The notes: generated by a model from the sequence alone, not told the origin. 64,000 bases of DNA from Bacillus sp. 123MFChir2 (GCF_000383235.1 NZ_KB910931.1:41995-105994), one strand, 5' to 3'; counted from the first letter of the stretch, positions 1 to 9,518 are shown. A program made the numbers and translations.

Positions 1-464
1 AACATAGTTTAGGTAATTATCTGTATCAATTACCGTCACATGCTCCCGTTCATAGTGATCACGAATTAATAGAATTTAATAATAAACTGGGGGATAAGGC
101 ATTAAAGTATGGACAGAACATGCTTGAATATAGAAAATCTCTACCAAATACATTAAGTAATTCAGAATACATAATGGCGAAATTAGAAGATCTTTATTAT
201 TCACAGAATGAAGGAATAGATTTTGCACTTCAAACATATAACCTAGATGCCATTTTATTCCCAGCTTATGTAGGGTCTACTCTTTCTGCAAAAGCAGGTT
301 ATCCATCAATTGCTTTACCAGCAGGATATATGGAAAATGGGCGTCCATTTGGCATTACTTTTGCTGGAACGGCATTTACTGAAGGGACTTTAATTAAGAT
401 TGGTTATGCTTTTGAGCAAGCAACAAGATTTCGGAAACCCCCTAGTTTTATAGAGAAAGTATAG
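1..464 (+). CDS. Amidase family protein, C-terminal part (5' end outside window)
   Basis: The reading frame is open from position 3 at the window edge to the TAG at 462-464, so only the last ~153 residues are visible. The segment GYPSIALPAGY followed by GRPFGITFAG is typical of the C-terminal half of amidase-signature enzymes (GatA-like amide hydrolases). The Ser-Ser-Lys catalytic core would lie upstream of the window. Substrate cannot be inferred; in this family it may be a small amide or peptide amide. A methionine at 120 is internal and is not the start. Confidence 0.8.
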   Translation, partial: HSLGNYLYQLPSHAPVHSDHELIEFNNKLGDKALKYGQNMLEYRKSLPNTLSNSEYIMAKLEDLYYSQNEGIDFALQTYNLDAILFPAYVGSTLSAKAGYPSIALPAGYMENGRPFGITFAGTAFTEGTLIKIGYAFEQATRFRKPPSFIEKV

Positions 465-525
465 TTCTTTTTGATGTAAGAAAAGCAGAACTGATAAATA
501 AAAAATATGTACAGGTAGTGATACA

Positions 526-1743
526 GTGAAAATTGGTAAATTTGGAGAAGTAAATAAATTGAGTATCGATACAATTAGACATTATATGGATTTAGGGTTG
601 ATTGTGCCCGAAAAGAAGGGAGGGCATTATTTTTTTGATGAACGTTGTCAAAACGTTTTAGAGATTATTTTAGAATTTAAAGGGATGGGATTTAGTTTAA
701 ACGAGATTAAACAATTGTTTCTTTATAAGAATTTTGGTGAATTTACGGACTATGAACAAGATACATACTATCAATCTTTATTTATGGATAAATATAAGCA
801 TGTTGAGCAGGAAATAAATAATTTAGTAGAAATAAAGAACAGACTAATGACGAAATTAGATGAGTTATCAGCAAAATCGAAAGGTTCAAGTGTGGTGATG
901 GGGGTTGATTTAAAAGTACTCGATGTACTGAAATGTTTACGGTGTAGTGAAATGCTTATTCTTCAAGATGGGATTATTAATAGAAATCAAATTATGGAAG
1001 GAAGGTTAATTTGCAATTGCGGTGAAGAATATCTTGTTGAATCAGGTATTTTAAAAGTTGGTAATTCATTTCAGTCGGCTTTTGGGCCCTATCATGAAGA
1101 ATATGTTCTTGAATATATTCATACAACTGATCCAGCTTATTTAGAAAGTATTCATAAAAGTGGAGAATGGTCAAAGAGAAAACTCGTTCAATTAGATTTG
1201 AGCGATAAAGTATTACTTGAGTTAGGATCAGGAGTCGGTTTTTTTCTGCGAAATATTTATCAGGAATTACCGGAAAATTGCTTATATATTGCCGTTGATC
1301 GCAATTTAGAGCGGCATCGATTTTTAAAAAGTGTATTAGAGAGAACTGGTTTCAACAGGAACATCCTCTTTATTTGTGCTGATTTTTTAAATATACCGAT
1401 ACAGGATGCCTCTGTCGATATCGTAATTGATCATTCAGGTACTAGTAATTACAGTTTTGAACATAAGGAGTTTTTGCTTCGTGAAGTAGTTCACCTTTTC
1501 AAACCTGATTGTTACTTATTGGGAACATTTATTGCTTTTAAAAACTTTAGCACCAAAAGCAAAATTGAAGCTAAATTCAGAGACAACTTTATAGCTAGAA
1601 AAATTCAGGAAAACATCAACAATTTAAAGTATATTCCTATAGAGGAAAGGACTTCTGAATATGTTGATCGAGGTGGAAAGTACGAAAATTTCTTTGTGCA
1701 GGGGGAAGAAATTTATTCATATTCATTTTTTGGCAAAAGGTAG
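526..1743 (+). CDS. MerR-type HTH / zinc-ribbon / SAM-methyltransferase fusion protein
   Basis: 405 residues from a GTG start at 526 with only a weak purine-rich stretch upstream. Residues 1-70 form a MerR winged-helix DNA-binding domain (IDTIRHYMDLGL, then FKGMGFSLNEIKQLF). A coiled segment follows. Cysteines near residues 137, 140, 163 and 165 form a Trm112-like zinc ribbon. From about residue 225 there is a class I SAM methyltransferase fold with the glycine-rich loop LELGSGVGFF and a downstream acidic DHSGTSN region. MerR normally senses a small molecule and untwists a promoter; here the effector domain is replaced by an apparent enzyme. It precedes an MFS exporter gene by 119 bp on the same strand and could regulate it (inference). 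The substrate is unknown. Confidence 0.75.
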   Translation: MKIGKFGEVNKLSIDTIRHYMDLGLIVPEKKGGHYFFDERCQNVLEIILEFKGMGFSLNEIKQLFLYKNFGEFTDYEQDTYYQSLFMDKYKHVEQEINNLVEIKNRLMTKLDELSAKSKGSSVVMGVDLKVLDVLKCLRCSEMLILQDGIINRNQIMEGRLICNCGEEYLVESGILKVGNSFQSAFGPYHEEYVLEYIHTTDPAYLESIHKSGEWSKRKLVQLDLSDKVLLELGSGVGFFLRNIYQELPENCLYIAVDRNLERHRFLKSVLERTGFNRNILFICADFLNIPIQDASVDIVIDHSGTSNYSFEHKEFLLREVVHLFKPDCYLLGTFIAFKNFSTKSKIEAKFRDNFIARKIQENINNLKYIPIEERTSEYVDRGGKYENFFVQGEEIYSYSFFGKR

Positions 1744-1862
1744 GGTTAACCCTATCTTTTTTCATTTTTCCCTAAAAAATTTATGGATTCCACCTATTGA
1801 TATAGGGTTCACCCGGCAGCTTACACTTTGTTATATAAAAAGTTAAGCGAGGTGGATTATTT

Positions 1863-3151
1863 ATGGAAGCATTACAAATGAGTGTAAGTAATGAAAATAA
1901 TAAAAAAGAAATGAAAAACCTATTTCTCTATTCTACAGGAAAGACTATCTCGATATTTGGTACAGCTATTTATAACTTTGCGTTAGGATTATACGTTTTA
2001 AAGCAGACGGGCTCGGCGTTAAGTTTTGCAGTTACTCTTATATTAGGAATTATTCCGATGGTTATTATCAATCCGTTTGCTGGGGTGATTGCGGATAAGG
2101 TGAATAAAAAGACGTTAGTTGTTTTGATGGATTTTCTTAGTGGAATCCTGCTAATTTCTGTTTATATATTATGTATGAATTGAATTTACTCATCATTTAC
2201 GCCACTACCTTTCTTTTGACGGTGTTTACTACTTTCTTTGGAATAGGTTTAGAAGCAGCTAAGCCAAACATTGTATCTGAAAAAATGTTGATGAATATTA
2301 ATTCTATTAGTAAAATAATTGACTCAGTCTCTTTAATTATGGGTCCCATGTTAGGAGGGATTGTTTTTGCAATTTTTGATATCAGAACTTTTATTATTTT
2401 GAATGGAATTTCTTTTATCCTTTCTGGTTTATCAATGATGTTTATTCATTTTAAACTTTGCAATTCCCAATCAGATAACGATCATTCAGACGGAAAAATT
2501 CATTTAATAAGTGATATAAAGGATGGATTTAACTATTTATTCGAAAGAAAGAGTATTAAGAGGTTGTTTACGATCTTAATATTAATTAATTTTTTTCTCG
2601 GTTTTGCTGTGACTGTTCCATTACCATATATGATTAATACAGTTCTAAAGCTAGGGTCAAAAGAGTTTGGGATAATCCAAGGGGCCTTTCCATTGGGGAT
2701 GATTCTAGGAGCTTTATTGGTAAAGAAAATCACCGAAAGAATTTCCTATTCCATTCTTTTAAAATATGTAAGTTTTGCTTTAGCGGTTTGTATGATTCTG
2801 TTAGGAGTTCCAGTTTTGCTGAAAAGTTTACAATTGAACTCCATTGTTTACACCTGTTATTTCATTGCTGTCATGTTCTTGTTTGGAGTAGTCATAGCGC
2901 TAATTGACATCCCTCTCGCTTATTTTATGCAAAAAGAGATTCCAGATGAATATAGAGGTAGAGTACTAAGCATTGGCATTAGTGCCGCGAAAATAATGCT
3001 TCCTATGGCGATGATATCATCAGGAGCTCTATTAAATATCCTTCCTTCTTATGTCATGCCTATTGCAGGAGGAGTGTTATTCTTTCTATTTAGTGTGCGT
3101 TCAGCGAATAAAGTGAACTTTGAACTAACTTCAAAAAATATAAGTATTTAA
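1863..3151 (+). pseudogene. MFS exporter, frameshifted
   Basis: Two overlapping frames together make one ~425-residue major facilitator. The first (1863-2183) gives the N-terminal helices and the loop GVIADKVNKK, the MFS motif-A region. The second (2171-3151) gives the remaining helices. The first frame stops at TGA 2181-2183; a one-base shift near 2170-2180 joins them into a continuous protein (VYILC then ELNLLIIYATTF). The ATG at 1863 follows a GGTGG ribosome site. The missing piece is only the reading frame, so this is a recent mutation or a sequencing error. It lies just behind the MerR-methyltransferase gene and may have been its target. Confidence 0.75.
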
Positions 3152-3156
3152 TTTGT

Positions 3157-3194
3157 TATAGGGCCTGATTATTATGCAATAATCAGGCCCTATA
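3157..3194. terminator. Perfect 17-bp stem hairpin after MFS gene
   Basis: Arms 3157-3173 and 3178-3194 are perfectly complementary with a 4-nt loop. No good T-run follows, so termination strength is uncertain, but it sits right behind the MFS reading frame. Confidence 0.6.
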
Positions 3195-3322
3195 GTTGAA
3201 AAAAACTCTCCTTCCAGTATACTGAATAAAGAAATTTATCTTAAAGGTAAAAGTGTGTTTGATCATTTGTAGATCAAATTTCTGGAACGTGTAAAAGTAT
3301 GGAAAAGGAAAAGGTGTTTTAA

Positions 3323-4438
3323 ATGAAAACGTATATTGTAGTTGGAGCTGGGATTCTTGGAGCATCTACTGCTTATCATCTTGCAAAAGCAGGAGTTCGG
3401 GTTACATTGGTAGATCGTCAAGATTTAGGGCAGGCGACGGATGCAGCAGCTGGGATTGTCTGTCCTTGGCTGTCACAGCGCCGGAACCAAGCTTGGTATC
3501 AAATGGCGAAAGGCGGAGCTCGTTACTATGCTTCTTTAATTGAACAATTAGAAGCAGATGGCGAAATAGATACTGGTTATAAACGTGTAGGTGCGATTAG
3601 TCTCCATACAGAAGAGAAAAAATTAGATCAGATGGAGGAGCGAGCGTATAAACGACGCGAGGATGCTCCGGAAATTGGTGAAATTACACGTTTATCGCCA
3701 GCTGAAACGAAAAAGCTTTTTCCACCATTATCAGAAGAGTATAGTGCTGTACATATTAGCGGTGCTGCGCGTGTGAACGGTAGAGCACTTCGCCTAGCTC
3801 TTGTGAACGCTGCAAAGAAACATGGTGCTGTATATAGGAATGGAAATGTATCATTAGTACATGAAGACAATCGTGTTATTGGTGTTGAAGTAGATGGTGA
3901 AACTTTAACAGCTGATCAGGTGATTGTAACTGCGGGTGCATGGGCAAATGAATTATTGCAACCGCTTGGCATTAATTTCTTAGTTACATTCCAAAAAGCG
4001 CAAATTGTTCATCTTCATGTACAGGACGTGGATACAAACAATTGGCCAGTTGTTATGCCGCCAAATGATCAATATATTCTTGCTTTTGAAGATGGCCGTG
4101 TAGTAGTAGGCGCAACACATGAAAATGATACTGGATTTGATTACAGAGTAACAGCCGGTGGATTACATGAAGTATTTGATAAAGCACTATCAGTTGCTCC
4201 AGGTTTATCGAATAGTACGATGATGGAAACGAGAGTTGGATATAGGCCGTTTACACCAGGATTCCTTCCGGTAATTGGCGCATTACCTAACTTTGATGGC
4301 ATACTCGTTGCTAATGGACTTGGTGCTTCCGGATTAACTGCAGGACCTTTTCTAGGTTCTGAACTTGCGAAACTTGCTCTTGGTGAACAGACAGAGCTGG
4401 ATCTTAGTTATTATGATGTAGCAGGGGCAATTGAATAG
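3323..4438 (+). CDS. FAD-dependent amino-acid oxidase (DAO/DadA family)
   Basis: 371 residues. The N-terminus carries the Rossmann dinucleotide motif VVGAGILGASTAYHLA for FAD. Further on the protein shows the DAO-family features: a VIVTAGAWANELL block near residue 205 and a C-terminal GYRPFTPGFLPVIG followed by NGLGASGLTAGP, the second FAD contact. The family oxidises D-amino acids, glycine or N-methylated amino acids to imino acids with release of ammonia or amine; the exact substrate is not readable. ATG at 3323 follows a GGAAAAGG purine tract. It stands alone between the hairpin at 3157-3194 and a decayed ArsR gene. Confidence 0.85.
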   Translation: MKTYIVVGAGILGASTAYHLAKAGVRVTLVDRQDLGQATDAAAGIVCPWLSQRRNQAWYQMAKGGARYYASLIEQLEADGEIDTGYKRVGAISLHTEEKKLDQMEERAYKRREDAPEIGEITRLSPAETKKLFPPLSEEYSAVHISGAARVNGRALRLALVNAAKKHGAVYRNGNVSLVHEDNRVIGVEVDGETLTADQVIVTAGAWANELLQPLGINFLVTFQKAQIVHLHVQDVDTNNWPVVMPPNDQYILAFEDGRVVVGATHENDTGFDYRVTAGGLHEVFDKALSVAPGLSNSTMMETRVGYRPFTPGFLPVIGALPNFDGILVANGLGASGLTAGPFLGSELAKLALGEQTELDLSYYDVAGAIE

Positions 4439-4651
4439 CAAAAGAATTGTAAAAAGAAGCATTTTTAGTGAATTAAAACCTTATAGAAACTTTTTATGAA
4501 GAAATGAATCGAGTACCCTAAATAAGAACATGTTTTGATCAAAGGTTTTATCAAGATATATGAGGAAATTTGTTAGTTTATTATTAATTTAATCACCCTA
4601 ATTATCCACCAATTTTCGTAGATGAAATAAAGAAGGGCTGTGCAATCGTTT

Positions 4652-4898
4652 ATGATTCCTCCAAGAAGACAAGATTTTCCTGAACAACCTATTGAAAAGC
4701 TGGTAAATACTTATCGTGTTTTAGGTGAACCTTATAGGTTACAAATCTTAAGAAGATTACTCTTAAACGACACAATCTTTGGCACAATTTTGCCATTTAA
4801 GTATAGGGGCTGTTTCTAGACATCTCCAAATTTTAAAACAAGCGAACTTAGTAACATGCAGAAAAAATGGAAAGTATATGTTGTATAAAAGTCGATAA
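4652..4898 (+). pseudogene. ArsR-type HTH regulator, frameshifted remnant
   Basis: From ATG 4652 one frame reads VNTYRVLGEPYRLQILRRL, the first helices of an ArsR winged helix, then runs to a TAG about 150 bp later. After a one-base shift near 4790 the frame continues as LSIGAVSRHLQILKQANLV followed by RKNGKYMLYKSR and TAA at 4896-4898, which is the recognition helix and wing. Both halves are clearly coding and the split is a single-base indel. The preceding stretch 4439-4651 holds nothing I can recognise. Confidence 0.7.
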
Positions 4899-5021
4899 AA
4901 TATAATTCAAATGCTTTCAAAAATAATAACGGAAGTAACAGTAACCTAATACAAAAAAATAGCTTTTCTTTCATATTTGTGATAATATTTTCCTTTATAA
5001 CAAAAGAGGACGTGACTGATT

Positions 5022-5396
5022 ATGATTAATATTGAAATACCAGTACCAGACGTTACGATTTCACAACGTAAACAAATAATTAAAGGTGATGAACCGATAA
5101 TCACTCCAATTAATGGGTTTATTGATTTCCACCTGATTCCAAGAGATAAAGGCGGCATTTTTATGTTTTATAATATTAATGACGAGCTCTTATTCGTTGG
5201 AAAAGCACGTAAATTAAGACAAAGAATTAAAAAGCATTTTGAAGACAATGTCTCACCGATGAAAGCTTATAGAGATGAAGTATATCGAATTGATGCATGT
5301 ATCGTAGAAGATCCAATGGAAAGAGAAATTTACGAAACATATACTATTAATGAACTTCAAGCGAAATATAATGTAGATAAAGTATTTTTTAAATAA
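5022..5396 (+). CDS. GIY-YIG domain nuclease-like protein
   Basis: 124 residues. The core GGIFMFYNINDELLFVGKA is a GIY-YIG motif in a variant form (GIF...FVG), followed by the conserved basic RKLRQRIKKHF. Glu in the DPMEREIYE segment is the likely metal ligand. GIY-YIG domains cut DNA in UvrC-type repair and in homing endonucleases; single-domain proteins like this one in Bacillus are usually called excision-repair endonuclease-like. An AGAGGA ribosome site precedes ATG 5022. It is monocistronic, with a hairpin terminator directly downstream. Confidence 0.8.
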   Translation: MINIEIPVPDVTISQRKQIIKGDEPIITPINGFIDFHLIPRDKGGIFMFYNINDELLFVGKARKLRQRIKKHFEDNVSPMKAYRDEVYRIDACIVEDPMEREIYETYTINELQAKYNVDKVFFK

Positions 5397-5410
5397 AAGG
5401 TTTTATGAGA

Positions 5411-5439
5411 AATGACCTCGGTATTGCGCCGAGGTCATT
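5411..5439 (+). terminator. Rho-independent terminator of the GIY-YIG gene
   Basis: Arms 5411-5421 and 5429-5439 (11 bp, perfect) with a 7-nt loop, followed by a T-rich stretch. Confidence 0.8.
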
Positions 5440-5730
5440 TTAATTGGAGCTTCCCGGTATTACCAAGTAAGGGCTTTAATTGAATAGTCAGCACAATAAA
5501 GTAGTGAGTGTTAATCAGTTACTACCAAACGTTAAAATTGTTGTGGAAGAATAGCGGTATCCAATTGTTTTTAATAAAGGCATGAGTAGATATTCATGTT
5601 TTTATTCAATTAAAAAACTGATTATTCTGTTTTTTTGTTGAGAAATAATCAATCACTATCAATTTATTGTTTTTATTTATCTGAATTATGTTAATATTTA
5701 ACTAACAATTATGTGGATGAGGAGGATATT

Positions 5731-6819
5731 ATGAACGTATCAGTGAAGGGGCATGAGCAGATTACAAAATTGCTTAATAATTGGCATCAAGCAATGTTAC
5801 ATCAACAAATTTTAAAAGCAACGACATTAAAACAAGAAGTTGATAATGAAATTAAGAATGTAGAAACAAACTATAATGTATCTTTGTATCATGCATTATT
5901 AAATTTTCGCTATAATGTTCTAACCGATTGGGTTTCAATTAAAGAAAACAGTTTTGATCAAGTAGAATCCTTTGAAATCCCAACAGATAAATTTTTAGCC
6001 TATTATTATCATTTCTTCAAAGCTCTCCATTTAAGACTTATTACCAACTATACGGGAGCAAAAGAACAGTTTGATAAAGCTGAAACACTATTACAATACA
6101 TTGTAAATCCTTTTGAAAAAGCTGAGTTTCATTATCGATTAGGAGAATTTTATTATCATTCATACCAACACCTTACATCCATTGATTGTATTCGAAAAGC
6201 AAAAGAAGACTTTTCTAAACAAGGTGGATATGAGATTAATCTTGCTTTATGTGAAAATATATATGGACTATGCTGCATTGATTTAAAACAATTTGAATTA
6301 GCCGAAGAAGCATTAAATACAGCATTAGATTTATTCCAAAAAATAAATCATGAAAAATATATGCTTATGGTTCGCAACAACTTAGGGTTACTTTATGCAA
6401 ATCAAAATTTATCAGAATTAGCACTTCGGCACCTATCAGAAGTAACAAAGAAATCTCCAAATCATTTCCGAGCATTGTATTTAGAAGCAGATGAAAATTT
6501 GAAATTAAATCATCTAGATATAGCTGAATCGTTAATAGAAAAAGGATTATATATATGTAATCATTTAAAAAATCGAGAATATCAATATCGTTTTATGATT
6601 ATAAAAGAAATGAATACAAATACATATACATTAGAAAAAGCTGTTTTAGAAGGAATTACGTACTTTGAAAAAGAAAAACTGTTTGACTGTATTGAAGAAT
6701 ATACAGGTCGTTTAGCCGATAAATTTTATAATGAAAACAATTATGAAAAAGCAAGCGAATATTATCGTACGAGTAAAGAAGCGCGACAAAAACAAATGGA
6801 AAAAGGAGCATTAAAATGA
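5731..6819 (+). CDS. Rap-type tetratricopeptide response-regulator phosphatase
   Basis: 362 residues from ATG 5731, which has GAGGAGG 5-6 bases upstream; a GTG further 5' lies over that ribosome site and is rejected. The N-terminal ~70 residues form the 3-helix bundle typical of Rap proteins (ITKLLNNWHQAMLHQQ) and the rest is a run of TPR hairpins (for example the YGLCCIDLKQFELAEEAL unit). Rap proteins dephosphorylate Spo0F or block response regulators such as ComA, and are inhibited by a re-imported Phr peptide. The phr-like gene overlaps its stop codon. By family this should tune sporulation or another phosphorelay output; the target is not readable. Confidence 0.88.
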   Translation: MNVSVKGHEQITKLLNNWHQAMLHQQILKATTLKQEVDNEIKNVETNYNVSLYHALLNFRYNVLTDWVSIKENSFDQVESFEIPTDKFLAYYYHFFKALHLRLITNYTGAKEQFDKAETLLQYIVNPFEKAEFHYRLGEFYYHSYQHLTSIDCIRKAKEDFSKQGGYEINLALCENIYGLCCIDLKQFELAEEALNTALDLFQKINHEKYMLMVRNNLGLLYANQNLSELALRHLSEVTKKSPNHFRALYLEADENLKLNHLDIAESLIEKGLYICNHLKNREYQYRFMIIKEMNTNTYTLEKAVLEGITYFEKEKLFDCIEEYTGRLADKFYNENNYEKASEYYRTSKEARQKQMEKGALK

Positions 6820-7010
6820 TGAAAAAAGTCTTATTAACAACAATAAGTTGTGCATTTGCGGTATCTATAACAGTTGGATTTGCAGAATTTAACAAAGGAG
6901 ACACAGGTGGATCACCAACAAGACCTGATTTAGCTTATACGCACGTGGGTTCCAGTGGTGGTACCATAAGTAACGGAACTCATGGAGATTCACCTTCACC
7001 ACAAGCGTAA
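6816..7010 (+). CDS. Phr-type signalling pre-peptide paired with the upstream Rap
   Basis: 64 residues starting at ATG 6816, overlapping the rap stop (ATGA), so translation is coupled. The first ~23 residues are a Sec signal peptide (basic KK, hydrophobic core, AFA/GFA cleavage region). The mature part is small, Gly/Ser/Pro-rich and includes GDTGGSPTRPDL. Phr peptides are exported, trimmed to 5-7 residues and re-imported by Opp to inhibit the cognate Rap. GDTGG and TRPDLAY-like segments are both conceivable signals; I cannot choose. The 64-residue length and the long tail after the first candidate are slightly larger than many Phr proteins. Confidence 0.75.
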   Translation: MMKKVLLTTISCAFAVSITVGFAEFNKGDTGGSPTRPDLAYTHVGSSGGTISNGTHGDSPSPQA

Positions 7011-7032
7011 CATTTTAATAGAATGCAAGAAC

Positions 7033-7060
7033 AAGCTGCCCACCTAAAAATGGGCGGCTT
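7033..7060 (+). terminator. Terminator of rap-phr operon
   Basis: 10-bp arms 7033-7042 and 7051-7060 with an A-rich loop, followed by a short T-rich tail. Confidence 0.75.
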
Positions 7061-7155
7061 TCTCTATTATCTAAGCCAATTTACATATGATTCATCAAAA
7101 TACATCCCGCATGCATATTGTGGTTTCGGTCCATCGTAGCGAGGAATCCATAAGA

Positions 7156-8082
7156 TTATAGTTTATCGATTAATGTCTCCCATGTAAGTTCAAGAACACC
7201 TGTCATATTTTGTGGTTCATTTGAAATATATGTTATAACTGCATTTTTATCTGGCAACATTACAACATATTGACCATATAAACCATCCATACGATATGAA
7301 TTAGAGCAAGAGTTCATCCATATTTGATAGCCGTATCCTTGATGATGGTCTGCCGTAGCAAAAAAAGGATTAAAATCGTTGGTCTTTATTTGGACAGATG
7401 TTGCTTGTTCAATGTAACTTGAAGGAATCAGTTGCTTATCTTTCCAGACACCTTTATCGAGAATTAATTGCCCGAATCTGGATAATTGTTCTGCTGTTAA
7501 ATATAAACCTGAGAATCCCTGTGGAATTCCTTTTGAACATGTCTCCCATTTAGGTGTTGGTATGTCTAAATGTTTAAATATTCTTCTATCTAAGTATTCA
7601 TCCAAGTTACTTCCTGTAGTAATACTTATGATTTTTGAAAGCATATAGGTTGCGGCATTGTTATATGTAAAATGAGTACCTGGTTTAAATACAATCGGTT
7701 CATCAAAGAATAATTGTGAAATATCCCATTCCTGACCACTACTCCAATCAGCCTTCATAACTGGGCATTCTGCATGTCCAGTTCCCATGCAAAGCAAATC
7801 ATGAATAGTCATCTCTTTTAGGTATTCATGATTTGGGTTATGTTGAATATCTGAGAAAAAATCTATAACATGGTCATTAATTTTAAAGTAACTCTCCCTA
7901 ATGGCAATACCGACTGCCATTGATGTAAATGTTTTGCTTACTGAATATAAAAGAACAGGCCTTTCTTCTTCAAAATCATGTTTTGCAATTATATTTCCAT
8001 TTTGCCTAACAATTACATTCAGAACATGAAGATTCTTACTATTTACAGATAAAATCAAATCATTCAATAATTGATTATTCAT
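7156..8082 (-). CDS. Serine hydrolase, beta-lactamase class C / PBP4-like
   Basis: 308 residues from ATG 8082, chosen because GGAGAGAG lies just upstream; an earlier in-frame ATG at 8118 has no ribosome site. The SxxK nucleophile motif is YSVSKTF near residue 52 and the second motif is TYNNA (YxN). The fold acylates a serine and hydrolyses an amide or ester; members include D-aminopeptidases, esterases and teichoic-acid D-Ala hydrolases. There is no signal peptide, so it is probably cytosolic. Substrate unknown. A second member of this family lies at 40141-41145. Confidence 0.82.
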   Translation of the reverse strand: MNNQLLNDLILSVNSKNLHVLNVIVRQNGNIIAKHDFEEERPVLLYSVSKTFTSMAVGIAIRESYFKINDHVIDFFSDIQHNPNHEYLKEMTIHDLLCMGTGHAECPVMKADWSSGQEWDISQLFFDEPIVFKPGTHFTYNNAATYMLSKIISITTGSNLDEYLDRRIFKHLDIPTPKWETCSKGIPQGFSGLYLTAEQLSRFGQLILDKGVWKDKQLIPSSYIEQATSVQIKTNDFNPFFATADHHQGYGYQIWMNSCSNSYRMDGLYGQYVVMLPDKNAVITYISNEPQNMTGVLELTWETLIDKL

Positions 8083-8118
8083 TGTAACTCTCTCCATTAA
8101 ATATATATTTCTTAACAA

Positions 8119-8561
8119 TCCTTAATTCTTATAATCCTACTAATGAGTATTTTTAAATGTAGTGATATAGATAAATTATAACATTAGCGATAACTTGTTT
8201 AAATGTAATGCTTCACAAACTTCATACCAATGTTATCAAAAATATTTTTGCTTGAGATTCTTATTCCATTAAATGGCCCTTTAATGGAATAAGGAACGAT
8301 TATTGTTTCCCTTCCGACATGTCACTTTCCCTTACGTAAGGAAAGTGACTTCAGTCGAAAATTAAACAACTATATTTTAACCCCGTCCTAAATTTAGAAC
8401 GGGATTATGCTTGTTTTAAAATTTAATAGCTTTATTGTCTTTTTCGCTCACCAAACACAATCATTTGTTTTTCGCTTGCGAATCTATTAAAAACGAATAA
8501 CTTCACATAACTAAAAATTACAAACATATACTGGTACAAGCAAACTTGAAAGGAGACAATC
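8119..8561. other. Intergenic stretch with three hairpins
   Basis: No coding sequence recognised. It contains a perfect 13-bp inverted repeat (8261-8273 / 8280-8292), an imperfect palindrome around 8322-8351 centred on ttacgtaa, and a cccgt...acggg hairpin near 8382-8403. The last could be a terminator; the roles of the first two are unknown. Confidence 0.5.
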
Positions 8562-9341
8562 ATGAATTGGTTAGAAGCCTTTATTTTAGGAATTATCCAA
8601 GGGTTAACGGAATTTTTGCCAATTAGCAGTACTGGCCATTTGTATTTAGGGAGACACCTTTTTGGTTTAGATGAGGCAGGTCTTTTTTTAGATACGATGC
8701 TTCATATAGGGACGTTAATAGCAGTTTTTATTTACTATAAAAAAGAATTTCTGTATTTAATCAAAAATCCGTTCTCAAAGTTAACGTATTTATTAATGAT
8801 CGGAACAATTCCTGCAGTAGTAATTGGGTTACTGTTTAAAGATTTCTTTGAAGAGATTTCAAAAACGGGTATTACAATCGGATGGGAATTTTTAGTGACG
8901 GGTTTATTTTTATATATGGCAGAGAAACAAAAAAGCGGCCGAAAGAAGATGGACGATATTACATATAAAGACGCATTTATTATTGGTTCATTTCAAGCGG
9001 TTGCGATTTTTCCGGCAATTTCAAGATCGGGTATGACGATTGTTGCTGCTTTATGGAGAAAGTTAGACCGAGAAACAGCCGCTTATTTCTCATTTTTATT
9101 ATCGACACCTGCAATTGTTGGAGCAATTATCTTACAGTCACTTGATGTTTTTCAAGGGAAAGCAGAAGCAATTTCTAATACTTCCCTTATCATTGGCACG
9201 ATATCTGCGGCGTTCTTTGGATATATTGCAGTCACTTGGATGATTCAATATTTAAAACATCATTCTCTTAAAATGTTTGCATATTATGTATGGGCTCTTG
9301 GTATTTTAATTCTTACTTTACAATTTACTGGTTTCTTTTAA
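8562..9341 (+). CDS. uppP: Undecaprenyl-diphosphatase (BacA/UppP family)
   Basis: 259 residues, polytopic membrane protein. The two signature motifs are present: GLTEFLPISSTGH near residue 14 with the catalytic Glu, and PAISRSGMT near residue 150. The enzyme dephosphorylates undecaprenyl-PP on the outer face of the membrane to recycle the lipid carrier for cell-wall synthesis, and extra copies give bacitracin tolerance. AAAGGAG precedes ATG 8562. A 54-residue membrane protein gene follows 12 bp downstream and is probably co-transcribed. Confidence 0.93.
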   Translation: MNWLEAFILGIIQGLTEFLPISSTGHLYLGRHLFGLDEAGLFLDTMLHIGTLIAVFIYYKKEFLYLIKNPFSKLTYLLMIGTIPAVVIGLLFKDFFEEISKTGITIGWEFLVTGLFLYMAEKQKSGRKKMDDITYKDAFIIGSFQAVAIFPAISRSGMTIVAALWRKLDRETAAYFSFLLSTPAIVGAIILQSLDVFQGKAEAISNTSLIIGTISAAFFGYIAVTWMIQYLKHHSLKMFAYYVWALGILILTLQFTGFF

Positions 9342-9353
9342 GGGAGGAAGACA

Positions 9354-9518
9354 ATGAAAAAATATGGGCAAGCAGTAAGTTTATTTTATGGAGGATTTTT
9401 TATGTTTGGGCTAGCCGTGGGAACTTTATTAGAAAAGCCTAACATCGGAATTTTTGTTGGGATTGCTTGTGGATTATTTACGCACGCAGTACTTATCATT
9501 AAGGATAAAAATGAATGA
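9354..9518 (+). CDS. Small two-helix membrane protein downstream of uppP
   Basis: 54 residues, ATG 9354 with GGGAGGA upstream, 12 bp after the uppP stop. Two hydrophobic segments (about residues 8-26 and 31-48) with charged ends suggest a hairpin membrane protein. I do not recognise the family. Operon position suggests an accessory role to UppP. A terminator follows at 9536-9569. Confidence 0.75.
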   Translation: MKKYGQAVSLFYGGFFMFGLAVGTLLEKPNIGIFVGIACGLFTHAVLIIKDKNE

